From DAIQNV01 sp038748775 (GTDB lineage Bacteria > Planctomycetota > Phycisphaerae > Phycisphaerales > UBA1924): DNA of 64,000 bases. The DNA lies in NCBI GenBank assembly GCA_038748775.1, contig JBCDIT010000008.1, positions 124,001 to 188,000 of the forward strand, in the 5' to 3' direction. The notes beneath the pieces were generated by a model. That model had not been told where the DNA came from. It was given only the letters and a program-made list of their open reading frames with translations, and did not search any database. Numbering within the stretch: the stretch's first letter is position 1; every line of letters starts with the position of its first letter. The translations under genes and the position numbers were made by a program. Shown one piece after another: positions 1 through 11,791 of the stretch.

Positions 1-922
1 CCAGCCCCTTCGGGCTCGACACGGCGATCGCGATGTCCTGGTAGTCGTGGCTCTCGATCGCCGGCGCGCCGTCGTCGTTGGCGACGATGTACGAGTTGAT
101 CATCGGGAACGTCTTGAGGGCGCTCACCGAGGCCTTAACGAAGAAGCTCATGAACCCGAGGCCGACGCCGTGGGTTTCGGCGAACTCTTCCTTGTGGCGC
201 TTGCGCAGGTCCATGACCGGCTTCATGTCGACCTCGTTGAAGGTCGTCAGCATCGCGGCGGTCTGCTGCGCCTCGACGAGGCGCGACGCGACCTTCTGGC
301 GGAGGGGCGTCATCTTCTTGCGCGAGATGTTCCGTGATGGACCCGCTGGGGCCACCGGGGTGGCGCCGGATCCGGCCGGGACGCGGATCGCGGCGAGGAC
401 GTCCTGTTCGCGGATGCGCCCGCTGGGGCCGGTGCCGATGACAGTCTTGAGGTCGATCCCGTTTTCCTGAGCCAGCTTGCGGGCGAGCGGCGTCGCGCGG
501 ACTTCACCCGGGGGCGTTGTCGTCGCGGCGCCGTTCATCTCGCGGGCGCGTTCCGCTGGATCAGCGGGCGTCGCTGGGGCGGCCGGAGGAGCGGCAACCG
601 CGGCGGCAGGTGCGGGCGCAGCAGCGGCGCTTGCCCCGGCCTCGGCCTGCGCGGGCGCGGCGGCCGCGGCGCCGGCGGGCTTGGCGGCGGTCTCGTCGAT
701 GGTGCCGACGACGGCGCCGACGTCGACCTCGTCGCCCTCGGCCGCGGCGTGCTTGATCACGCCGGCGGCGGGCGCCGGGACTTCCATGGTGATCTTGTCG
801 GTCTCGAGTTCGAGGACGGTCTCGTCCCGCTCGACCCACTCGCCCTCGGCCTTGCTCCACGCGGCAATGACGCCGCTGGTCACGCTCTCGCCGACGGTGG
901 GGATCACGATGTCGGTCGCCAT
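1..922 (-). CDS. sucB: Dihydrolipoyllysine succinyltransferase, E2 of 2-oxoglutarate dehydrogenase (3' end cut by window)
   Basis: This E2 subunit transfers succinyl groups to CoA in the TCA cycle. An N-terminal lipoyl domain carries the lipoylation site ETDK at Lys43. A long Ala/Pro linker follows at about residues 75-140, then an E1/E3-binding domain (RATPLARKLAQENGID, about 143-183), then the start of the acyltransferase domain from about residue 210. The window edge cuts the gene after about 307 residues, so the catalytic HxxxD is not visible. ATG at 922 is preceded by AAGGA at good spacing. It follows sucA by 40 bp on the same strand, which favours SucB over the pyruvate or branched-chain E2s. 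Confidence 0.93.
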   Translation of the reverse strand, partial: MATDIVIPTVGESVTSGVIAAWSKAEGEWVERDETVLELETDKITMEVPAPAAGVIKHAAAEGDEVDVGAVVGTIDETAAKPAGAAAAAPAQAEAGASAAAAPAPAAAVAAPPAAPATPADPAERAREMNGAATTTPPGEVRATPLARKLAQENGIDLKTVIGTGPSGRIREQDVLAAIRVPAGSGATPVAPAGPSRNISRKKMTPLRQKVASRLVEAQQTAAMLTTFNEVDMKPVMDLRKRHKEEFAETHGVGLGFMSFFVKASVSALKTFPMINSYIVANDDGAPAIESHDYQDIAIAVSSPKGL

Positions 923-962
923 GTGCCTGCTTCCTTCCGGGGGCCGCTCGGTCCCTCGTATC

Positions 963-3917
<2,955 letters not shown>

Positions 3918-4095
3918 CGGTTCGCCTTCGCCTCGCGGCCTGTTCCGGCACCGATTCCGGCACCGGTGAGACCCGATCACGCCCGGTGGCGCGCAGGCCC
4001 CAGAACCTTTCCATCCTACTCATGCGAAATCGGCACGCGACCCCCTCGACCTTGGCAATTCCCGCACAACGCCGGAAAGCGGTGTCTCGGAGCCG

Positions 4096-5022
4096 TCACC
4101 CGAACCGTCCGTTGACGTACTGCTCGGTCTCACTCAGCCTCGGACGGCCGAAGACGGCCTCGGTCGGGCCGTACTCGACCAGCCGGCCCAGGTACATGAA
4201 GGCGGTGTACCGGCTGACTCGGGCCGCTTGCTGCATGTTGTGGGTGACGATGAGGACGGTGTAGCGGCTCGAAATCTCGGCGATCAACTCCTCGACCCTC
4301 GCCGTCGCGACCGGATCCAGGGCCGAGCAAGGCTCGTCGAGGAGGAGGACCTCTGGGTCGGCGACGATGGCCCGGGCGATGCAGAGCCTTTGCTGCTGAC
4401 CGCCCGAAAGCCCCAGGGCCGAACTCTTGAGCCGGTCCTTGACCTCGTCCCAGAGCGCCGCCCCGGCCAGGGCTCTCTCGCAGGCGTCCTGGAGGACGCT
4501 CTTTCGTCGCTCGCCGTCGATGCGAAGCGGGTAGACAACGTTCTCGAAGATCGACATCGGGAACGGGTTGGGTTTCTGGAAGACCATCCCGAGTCTCTTG
4601 CGGAGGTGGATGACGTCGACGTCGGCCGCGTAGATCGACGAGCCGTTCAGGAGCATCCGTCCGCCGGTCCGCACGCCATCGATCAGGTCGTTGAGGCGGT
4701 TGACGCTCCGGAGCAGGGTGCTCTTCCCACAACCCGACGGGCCGATGAGGGAAGTGACGCAGCCTCGGGCCACCGGCAGGGTGACGTTGTACAACGCGCG
4801 GCTCGCGCCGTACCACAGGCTGAACTCGTCGATCTCGAGGACCGCGTCTTCTGAATGAACCTCGGGGTGGACCGCCGAGGCGACCTCTTCGCCAGCCCGG
4901 ATCGCGTCCAGAACCGGCGTCGCCGAACCGTTCGCGGCATCGATGCCGCCCTCAGGCTTCAGTTCTGCCATCGATCCAGTCTCCATCGCCGTCCCCTTCA
5001 CCAGTGCGCTCCGGTCGCTCAT
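4096..5022 (-). CDS. pstB: Phosphate ABC transporter ATP-binding protein PstB
   Basis: PstB is the ATPase that powers high-affinity phosphate import at the inner membrane. Walker A GPSGCGKST lies near residue 93, the signature LSGGQQQRL near 204, and Walker B VLLLDEP near 223, all in canonical PstB context. The 308-residue length exceeds the usual 250-270 because of a roughly 50-residue N-terminal extension. ATG 5022 overlaps the pstA stop as ATGA, so translation is probably coupled; ATG 4986 or 4971 would give a shorter protein. No phoU follows: the next gene downstream is sucA, a separate unit. Confidence 0.95.
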   Translation of the reverse strand: MSDRSALVKGTAMETGSMAELKPEGGIDAANGSATPVLDAIRAGEEVASAVHPEVHSEDAVLEIDEFSLWYGASRALYNVTLPVARGCVTSLIGPSGCGKSTLLRSVNRLNDLIDGVRTGGRMLLNGSSIYAADVDVIHLRKRLGMVFQKPNPFPMSIFENVVYPLRIDGERRKSVLQDACERALAGAALWDEVKDRLKSSALGLSGGQQQRLCIARAIVADPEVLLLDEPCSALDPVATARVEELIAEISSRYTVLIVTHNMQQAARVSRYTAFMYLGRLVEYGPTEAVFGRPRLSETEQYVNGRFG

Positions 5023-7250
5023 ATCGCTGCCCCGGTCGCCCGGCGCAGGCGGGCCCGAATAATGACCGCCACGAGGTTGAGCACCAAGACGATCCCCACA
5101 AGTAGGAGCGTCGTGGTCCAAACCAGCGGCTCGGCGGCTTCCGCATCGGGGCTTTGGAAGCCCAAGTTGTAGATGTGGAACCCGAGGTGCATGAACGTGC
5201 GGTCGCCGTGGAGGAACGGTGCCTCAAGCGTCACCGGCGGGGCCGGCGCCAGGTTCACGGCGCCGACCAACATAAGCGGGGCGACCTCGCCGGCGCCCCG
5301 GGCCATCGCGAGGATGGCCCCGGTCATGATCCCCGGGAGGGCGGAGGGTAGGACAATCCTGCGAACGGTTTGCCAGCGGCTGGCGCCGCACCCGTAGCTG
5401 CCTTCCCGCATGGAACCCGGTACCGCCGCGATGGCTTCCTCGGTCGCCACGATGACAACCGGGAGCGTGAGCAACGCGAGCGTCAGGCTCGCCCAGAGAA
5501 TGCCTCGCCCGCCGAAAGTAGGCTGCTCGGGGAGTTTCTCTGCGAAGAAGCCTCCGAAGTAGGGCGTCGTCGCGACCATTTGGGCGGCGGTGGCGAGCGC
5601 TCCGAGCCACACCGCGGCGGCGATCCACCGACCGATGGCCGCGACTCGGTCACGGCCTGCGTCCCGCCCGGCGGACGCGATGCACCAGAGCCCTGCGCCG
5701 CCAGCGATCAGCAGACCGCACACACCCAAAAGAGTCCACCAGTCTCCACGCGGAAGAGCTGCGGATCCGGGGCCTCCGTCGACGTATCCGCCGACGGCGT
5801 AACAGAAGAACCCGAGCCCGAACATCCCGTAGACGATGCTGGGCACGCCGGCGAGGTTGTTGATCGCGACACGGATGGCGCTGGTAATCACACCTTGCGG
5901 TGCGTACTCGCGAAGGTAGAGGGCGGCGATGACTCCCAGCGGAACGACGCTGACCGTGAGCAAGAGGGTCAGCGTGACGGTTCCGATGATGACCGGGTAC
6001 ACACCACCGGTGCCCGGCTCTTCACCCGGCGGAAGGCTCAAGAAGTCGCCCCAGCGTCCGAAGTAGACGCCGAGCCGTTCGAGTGTCCCGAGGTCGGTCG
6101 GCCGGACGAGCCGGTCGATCTGGCTCACCAGCATCGGGACGTCAGGATCGCTCTGACTCCGTGGCGCAAAGCGTCCGGTGAGCGGATCAACGATCTGGAC
6201 TCGCCAGCGAGCGTCCGCGGCCCGAAGAACATCGATCTCTTTTAGAACCTCGGACCGTGCCGTGGTGAGCGTCTCGATCTTGGTCTCCGCCTCAGCACGT
6301 ACCGACGCGAGCCGATCGCTCGAGAGGCTGGGCCCCGCCCAGGGGTGCTCCATCAGCACCGCGAGCGCCGACGCGGCGAAGACAATCCATGCAACGGACC
6401 GAGCGAGCCCGCCCCGTCTGGAGCGTTTGCCGGCGAGAGCGCGAGCACCGGCGAATGCCCCCGCTCCCGTCAAGATCGCGAGCCCCCAGGCCCATATCGG
6501 CCAGGGCTTCGCGGTGCCTGCCAGTGTTCGCTCGTGCTCGATCTCTGCGGCGCGGACGCGGTATTCGATCTTCGAGAGCTTCTCTTGGATCCTCGGGATG
6601 TCGTGGTCGTTGAGTTGCTCGATCCGACGACGGCGCTCGCGGGCCTCGCCGAGCAACGCCGGAAGTTCGGACTCGAGCGTGCCATCCTTTGCCAAGACCG
6701 ACGTGCGGCGGACTGTCCGCCGACCATCCGCCTCTTCGAGCACGTCGGTCTCGACGCTGATCGGAGAGAAGCCGGTGGGGCCGGGTGGATCCTCGTCCTG
6801 ACGCACGTCGAAGGTCTGGAGGTGCAGCGCAGCCTTTGGCACACCGATAAACACGCCCCACTGTCTCCGTTCGATCAGCACGGCCTCGGTCGACGGCTCG
6901 GAGCTGGCGATCTCAGACGACGGGACCCAACGGAACGACTGCTGTCCCAGGTCGCGGTTGCCGACTCGATAGCGATACCTCACCCCGCCATCGGGCGCGA
7001 TCTCCTCGCCCATGGGGATGCCAAGGAACGCCTCGCCCGAGACGAGCTCTACGCGTTCGATGGGTCTCGGCCAGAACGTCGCGCCGCCGCGGTACGCGAT
7101 GATCGCGAGCAGCGCGATGATGAGGGTGGCGCTGATCGCGAGCGCGGCGCCGGTCAGCCAAACCGCCGGCTCGCCCCGGGCCGCGAGCGGGGTCCGCCTG
7201 AGCCCGGGGCCCTGAGCGTCTGGAGAAACGTTGGGCTGGGTGTCGCTCAT
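5019..7250 (-). CDS. pstA: Phosphate ABC transporter permease PstA, enlarged
   Basis: PstA is one of two membrane subunits of the phosphate importer. The conserved permease core starts near residue 415 (GTVTLTLLLTVSVVPLGV) and contains the EAA-like loop GSYGCGASRWQTVRRIVLP. The protein is 743 residues, against about 300 in E. coli. The extra 400 residues follow the first membrane helix and contain a soluble domain, a coiled coil near 200-245, two more membrane helices near 250-300, and a second short coiled coil near 305-345. ATG 7250 overlaps the pstC stop as TGATG. The reading frame is uninterrupted, so the size is unlikely to be an artefact. Confidence 0.9.
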   Translation of the reverse strand: MSDTQPNVSPDAQGPGLRRTPLAARGEPAVWLTGAALAISATLIIALLAIIAYRGGATFWPRPIERVELVSGEAFLGIPMGEEIAPDGGVRYRYRVGNRDLGQQSFRWVPSSEIASSEPSTEAVLIERRQWGVFIGVPKAALHLQTFDVRQDEDPPGPTGFSPISVETDVLEEADGRRTVRRTSVLAKDGTLESELPALLGEARERRRRIEQLNDHDIPRIQEKLSKIEYRVRAAEIEHERTLAGTAKPWPIWAWGLAILTGAGAFAGARALAGKRSRRGGLARSVAWIVFAASALAVLMEHPWAGPSLSSDRLASVRAEAETKIETLTTARSEVLKEIDVLRAADARWRVQIVDPLTGRFAPRSQSDPDVPMLVSQIDRLVRPTDLGTLERLGVYFGRWGDFLSLPPGEEPGTGGVYPVIIGTVTLTLLLTVSVVPLGVIAALYLREYAPQGVITSAIRVAINNLAGVPSIVYGMFGLGFFCYAVGGYVDGGPGSAALPRGDWWTLLGVCGLLIAGGAGLWCIASAGRDAGRDRVAAIGRWIAAAVWLGALATAAQMVATTPYFGGFFAEKLPEQPTFGGRGILWASLTLALLTLPVVIVATEEAIAAVPGSMREGSYGCGASRWQTVRRIVLPSALPGIMTGAILAMARGAGEVAPLMLVGAVNLAPAPPVTLEAPFLHGDRTFMHLGFHIYNLGFQSPDAEAAEPLVWTTTLLLVGIVLVLNLVAVIIRARLRRATGAAI

Positions 7251-10108
7251 CAGAGCCCTGCGTTCCGCTTGCGCACGTGCTGACGCACGAGCTCGGCCGT
7301 GGTGTTGATGACGAGGGTCATCATGAAAAGGAGCAGGCCGCACAAGAAGAGCACGCGGTAGTGCGTCCCGCCCCTGGGGGCTTCGGGCAGTTCGACCGCG
7401 ATGTTGGCGGCGAGGGTGCGGAACCCGCTGAAGATGTTGGCGCTGATCTCCGGCGTATTCCCGGTGGCCATGAGCACGATCATCGTTTCACCGACAGCTC
7501 TGCCAAGCCCAACCATGCATGCGCTGAAGATCCCGGACCCAGCGACCGGGAGCACCACACGGGCCGCTGTTTGCCAAGGCGTCGCGCCCGAACCGAGCGA
7601 CGCGGCTCGGAGGTTCCTCGGGACACTCGACATCGCGTCTTCAGAGATCGTGTAGATAATCGGTATGACCGCGAAGCCCATCGCGATGCCCACGACGATG
7701 GTATTGCGTTGACTGAACGCGCCGAAGAGCGAGTCACGCGGGTCGAGTCCCGCTTCGGTCAGGAGCGACGCGAGCGCCGCGGCCGAGCCGAGCGTCGCGA
7801 CGACACGCACGGCGAGCCTCGCGACCTCGATCCCCGCAGCCTTCGGTCCTGCGTCACCGCCGATCGCGGCCCATAGGCGATCGGCTCGTCCATCGGCGAT
7901 CAGGACGATGAACGCCCCGACCGGGATCATCAGCATCATCCACCCGGGCCACGCGTTCCCGAACTCGCCATCGAGCCAACGCCGGAGTCCGCCAAGCCCT
8001 TCGGTGGGGGCGAGCATCTCGGCTCGAAGATCATCGGGAAGCTCGGGGATAGCGACGAACTTGCCCTCCCTGACGAAGAGCCCGAGTCGGGTGACCTCCG
8101 CGGGGTTGGCATCGACCGGATCAACGCCTCGGAGCTGTTCGGGTAGATCAGCGATCGATACCGGCTCGTAGACGCCGGCCATCACCAGGCGGTCGTTCTC
8201 GCTGGGCGTGAAGGCCGCGGATTCGATGCTCGGCGCCAGAACACTCGCGAGACCAACGCCCCCACCGACAACCAGGGTCACGGCGCCGAGGTGCGCCAGT
8301 GTCGTCGTCCGGCGGCGAAGACCGTCGGGTGCGAATCGCGCGACCTGCGCCGCGAGCACGACCACAACGGGCACGACAGCGCAACCGAGAAGCAACACGG
8401 GCAGGGTATCGCGAGCCAACGGGGCGATGAGGACAGCCGCGACAAAGCCGAGGACGACGCTCGGGAGCGAGGCCATCAACTCGATGGTGGGCTTGACAAC
8501 GCGACGCAGGTTGGGATGCAAGAACTCGCTCGTGTACACGGCGCCGGCGACGCCCAGCGGTACCGCGATCAGCATCGCGGCGAGCGTTGCCTTGAGCGTC
8601 CCGAAGATGAGCGGGACCAGGCCGAACTTGGGCTCGGCCCCCGGGGCACCGGTCGATTGATAGACAAACCTCGGCTCGGCGTACCCCTCGTACCACACGC
8701 GGCCGAAGAGCCCCCTCGGACCGGCGTCGGGGTGACCCGCCACGACGTCGAACGTTGTGATCGAGCCGAGTTCCGACACAATCGCAAGCGTCCTCAGGTC
8801 GCCGGCGAGCCCGACGACGGCCGGGGAGTCTCCGCTTTCGGACGAGCCGTCGAGGTCCTCGACGCTCGTCGTCGCGATGACGTCTCCCGAGGTCGGTGCG
8901 ACGATCGCGACGGTGCCGTCCGCGAGCGTGACGGCAACCGTCCGCCCCTGGCCCTGGACCCCGATCGAGGTCACCGGCGCCGACCCGACCGGGGTTGTGT
9001 TCGCGATGACGAGCTTCGGGCTGCCCGTCTCCTCCAGCGGGGGTGCGATCATCAGCCGGTGCAAGGCGCCGGCGTCGTCTCCGACGAGCAAAGACCGCCC
9101 GCCCAACGCCATCGCCGCAGCAGTGGGCATCCTCGAACCGCCGAGCCCAGTGGACTCGGACAGTGCCCACGCCCCGGTTGCGTTTGTGTAGTGCTGGATC
9201 GTCCCGTCGCTCCAACGCGCGAGTATCGATGATCCTTCACCGACGACATAGACGCCCTCGAGTCCGGCGTCGTCGAACAGTTCGAGGCTGACGCGTTGGG
9301 TCCGGACGCTCCTGCGTTCTCCGTCCCCATCGAGCCGCCGGACCGAACGCACGCGGCCGACGATCGCTTCGCCCTCACCGACGACGGCGACGAACGGCCA
9401 CTGTCGACCACCCACGCTGTGAGCGTGCACCATGTCGATCGGCTCGCCCAAAGCGACCTCGAGTGTCTCGAGGGAACCGAGGCGGAGATCCCAAACGACG
9501 CGCTCACCGCTCTCGGTGGTTCGCGCGTAGGCGTCATCGGAAATCGATCCCTCTTGAAGTCTCAGTTCTCGCTCGAGCGTCCGCGCGTCGAAGCCGTCGC
9601 CGAAGGCCTCGCTGTCGACGGGGGCCGGGAATCTTTCGTATCCGAACCGTCTCGTCGCGAGCCGACCATCTGTGAGCCCGATGACCGCGTACCCGGATGG
9701 GTCGTACGAGATGCTCGCGATCTCGTTCGCGTTTTCGCTCCCACCGGTCTGTGCCAGCGCTCTCAGCGTGGACGGGGTCCCCGCCTTGAAATCGATCGTG
9801 GCGACCCTTGCCCGATCGTCGAGCACCATGACGTGCCCGTCGCCCGCTTCTGGGATGATCGCGACCGGTTTCTGCGTTGTCGCGCCGCTTGACTCGGACG
9901 TGGGCGTATCGATGACGCCGCCGGTGAGCAAGGGCGCGGCGCTGTTGAACAGAAACAGGCAGATGCCCAGCATCGCGGCGAGCACGGCCAGCCCACCCGA
10001 CGTGATGATGACTTCGGCGAATCGGTCGATGATCCGCGCACGCCGCGACGCCCCGCGCGATAGCTTTGATTCCGCGACCGCTTGCGACGGCTGGCCCGGC
10101 TGAGTCAT
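7250..10108 (-). CDS. pstC: Phosphate ABC transporter permease PstC with large periplasmic domain
   Basis: PstC is the second membrane subunit of the phosphate importer. The 952-residue protein has one N-terminal membrane helix at about 30-55. A soluble region to about residue 470 has repeating beta-strand patterns such as RVATIDFKAG, GRLATRRFGY and GTVAIVAPTSG, resembling a WD/PQQ-type propeller. The permease core begins near 493 (LIFGTLKATLAAML) and carries the EAA-like loop RAASLGSGATPWQTAARVVLP. A further soluble loop of about 100 residues interrupts the core. E. coli PstC has about 320 residues. The propeller assignment is inferred from pattern only. Confidence 0.88.
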   Translation of the reverse strand: MTQPGQPSQAVAESKLSRGASRRARIIDRFAEVIITSGGLAVLAAMLGICLFLFNSAAPLLTGGVIDTPTSESSGATTQKPVAIIPEAGDGHVMVLDDRARVATIDFKAGTPSTLRALAQTGGSENANEIASISYDPSGYAVIGLTDGRLATRRFGYERFPAPVDSEAFGDGFDARTLERELRLQEGSISDDAYARTTESGERVVWDLRLGSLETLEVALGEPIDMVHAHSVGGRQWPFVAVVGEGEAIVGRVRSVRRLDGDGERRSVRTQRVSLELFDDAGLEGVYVVGEGSSILARWSDGTIQHYTNATGAWALSESTGLGGSRMPTAAAMALGGRSLLVGDDAGALHRLMIAPPLEETGSPKLVIANTTPVGSAPVTSIGVQGQGRTVAVTLADGTVAIVAPTSGDVIATTSVEDLDGSSESGDSPAVVGLAGDLRTLAIVSELGSITTFDVVAGHPDAGPRGLFGRVWYEGYAEPRFVYQSTGAPGAEPKFGLVPLIFGTLKATLAAMLIAVPLGVAGAVYTSEFLHPNLRRVVKPTIELMASLPSVVLGFVAAVLIAPLARDTLPVLLLGCAVVPVVVVLAAQVARFAPDGLRRRTTTLAHLGAVTLVVGGGVGLASVLAPSIESAAFTPSENDRLVMAGVYEPVSIADLPEQLRGVDPVDANPAEVTRLGLFVREGKFVAIPELPDDLRAEMLAPTEGLGGLRRWLDGEFGNAWPGWMMLMIPVGAFIVLIADGRADRLWAAIGGDAGPKAAGIEVARLAVRVVATLGSAAALASLLTEAGLDPRDSLFGAFSQRNTIVVGIAMGFAVIPIIYTISEDAMSSVPRNLRAASLGSGATPWQTAARVVLPVAGSGIFSACMVGLGRAVGETMIVLMATGNTPEISANIFSGFRTLAANIAVELPEAPRGGTHYRVLFLCGLLLFMMTLVINTTAELVRQHVRKRNAGL

Positions 10109-10144
10109 CGTTTGGCTCTCCGGGCCTGGGGGCGAGTCGAACGA

Positions 10145-11161
10145 TTAGAACCCGGGCTTGAGCCCGAGCTTCTTGAATTCCTCGCGGGCCACGCCGGCCG
10201 AGACCGGGTACGCCCCGTCCTTGATCACCTGCTCCTGCCCCGCCCGGCTAAACATCACGCGGGCGAAGCGTTCACGGAGGGCGTCGAGGCCCTCGCGGGC
10301 GTCGTAGTTCATGTACATGTACAGGAAGCGGGCGAGGGGGTAGTCGCCGCTGTAGGCCGCGTCGACGGTCGGGGCGAACGCCGGTTCGCCGGTATCGATC
10401 GCCAGCGGGACCACCTTGACGCCCGGGGTGACGTATCCGATGCCCGAATAGCCGATGGCGTAGCGGTCGGTCGCGATCGCCTGGATGACGCCCGATGATC
10501 CGGGCTGCTCTTTGACGGTCGGACGGAAGTCGGCCCCGCTCATCGCGGCCTTCTTGAAGAACTTGTACGTTCCGCTCGCGCTGTTGCGACCGTAGCGACT
10601 GACCGGGCGGGTGCGCCAACGCCAGTCGGTCACGCCCAGATCGCCCCAGGTCAGTTCCTTGCCGCCGACGCCGAAGACGGTCCGGACATCGGTAAGGCTG
10701 AGCGATTCGATCGGGTTGTCCTTATGGACGAAGATCGCGACGCAATCGACCGCGACCCGAAGCTCTGTGGGCGGGTACCCAAAGTCGTCGGTGAACCGAG
10801 CGATCTCCTCTGAGGCCATCGCCCTCGACATCGCGCCGAACTGTGCTTGGTTCTCCATGAGCGCCGGCGGCGCCGTTGACGAACCCTTGCCCTCGACCTG
10901 AACCCGGACCGAGGGGTGGTGCCTCTGCATGAGGTCCGCCCACGCCTGGGACAGGTTCAGCATCGTGTCCGAACCGACGATTCGCAGATCGCCCCCGACG
11001 CCCTCGGTCGGCCGGTACACCGGGAGTTCGCGATCGACGCGGACCTGGTCGTCGCCCGATGCCGTGGCCACGCCGGCGAACCCGACAAGGCTGGCCAGCA
11101 TGACAATCACCCGAACGAGCGTCGCGGCCGAGCCGGTTCGGCGCTGTTGTTTCATCTGCAT
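10145..11161 (-). CDS. pstS: Phosphate-binding periplasmic protein PstS
   Basis: PstS captures phosphate in the periplasm and delivers it to PstCAB. A signal peptide (LVRVIVMLASLVGFAGVATAS) is followed by the family start LRIVGSDTMLNLSQAWADLM, the segment VEGKGSSTAPPALMENQAQFGAMSRAM, and GRNSASGTYKFFKKAA, all typical of phosphate-binding loops. The length of 338 residues is normal. It is the first gene of pstSCAB, 36 bp ahead of pstC. Starts at 11161 and 11155 are both possible and neither has a convincing Shine-Dalgarno sequence. Confidence 0.93.
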   Translation of the reverse strand: MQMKQQRRTGSAATLVRVIVMLASLVGFAGVATASGDDQVRVDRELPVYRPTEGVGGDLRIVGSDTMLNLSQAWADLMQRHHPSVRVQVEGKGSSTAPPALMENQAQFGAMSRAMASEEIARFTDDFGYPPTELRVAVDCVAIFVHKDNPIESLSLTDVRTVFGVGGKELTWGDLGVTDWRWRTRPVSRYGRNSASGTYKFFKKAAMSGADFRPTVKEQPGSSGVIQAIATDRYAIGYSGIGYVTPGVKVVPLAIDTGEPAFAPTVDAAYSGDYPLARFLYMYMNYDAREGLDALRERFARVMFSRAGQEQVIKDGAYPVSAGVAREEFKKLGLKPGF

Positions 11162-11167
11162 AGCCCG

Positions 11168-11173
11168 ATCATA
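11168..11173 (-). promoter_or_regulatory. Candidate -10 box for pstS
   Basis: Read on the minus strand this is TATGAT, five of six matches to TATAAT, ending 6 nt before the pstS ATG. If used, transcription would begin at or next to the start codon, giving a leaderless or nearly leaderless message. There is no strong -35 box and I see no E. coli-type Pho box, so this is a weak call. Confidence 0.25.
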
Positions 11174-11200
11174 GAGCGGTCCTGCGAGCTATCCACCGGC

Positions 11201-11791
11201 TCACCGACCACCGGCGCCGACCGGGACCGCGTCACCCAGAGACGGCGCCGAAACCCCGGCCCCGATCCGCACCGTGGCCGACCCGCTGCTGACGATCCGC
11301 TTCTGGTCGATGGCGGACGTAAACACCGCTGTCAACGACCCTGGCTGATTCGGCCTCCGATCGACCCCCGGCGCGAGGCGCAAACCAAACACGTATCCCC
11401 GGCCCGGCGGCAGATCTTGGGCCGCCGCGGCGGTGTCTTGTGCATCAAAGATCCACTCGCCCAGAACCTCGCCGTCGCGATCGGTGAGTCGAAAATCGAA
11501 CTCGCCCGGCTCGACCATCGAGAGCGGGTGCACCCGGACCGATGGGAAGAGATAGACAACCACCGGGATGGTGTCGGGGAAGCCGTTGGCGTCTCCGTCG
11601 GCGGGCACAGCGGCGATCAACGTCATCTGCTCGGGCCGCGTGCCGCGAGGGGGCGGATCGAGCTTCTTAGGCTCGGATGTGACCTGCCGCTCGTTGCCGA
11701 GCGGACCGGTGACGGTGGTTTCGCACGCTGCGCAGAGCGAAGCTAAGGCGACCAAGATCAGGAGACGACTAGCGACGCCGACCACGTTCAC
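11201..11791 (-). CDS. Predicted small lipoprotein coupled to the giant secretin gene
   Basis: I do not recognise the family. The 196-residue product starts with a short positive region and a hydrophobic stretch ending in LCAAC, an imperfect lipobox, so a lipid-anchored envelope protein is likely. The rest contains strand-like segments (FDFRLTDRDGEVLGEWIF, GRGYVFGLRLAPG) that suggest a beta-rich fold. It starts with GTG at 11791, 23 nt inside the secretin gene, or with GTG at 11785, which has better spacing from GAGG. The tight coupling suggests a secretin partner, for example a pilotin-like role, but this is inference from position alone. Confidence 0.7.
   Translation of the reverse strand: MNVVGVASRLLILVALASLCAACETTVTGPLGNERQVTSEPKKLDPPPRGTRPEQMTLIAAVPADGDANGFPDTIPVVVYLFPSVRVHPLSMVEPGEFDFRLTDRDGEVLGEWIFDAQDTAAAAQDLPPGRGYVFGLRLAPGVDRRPNQPGSLTAVFTSAIDQKRIVSSGSATVRIGAGVSAPSLGDAVPVGAGGR

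Noticed and set aside
5019..10108. Oversized PstA and PstC as products of frameshift or gene fusion error
   Set aside because: Both reading frames are uninterrupted with normal overlapping junctions, and the added parts have signal-like helices and orderly patterns.
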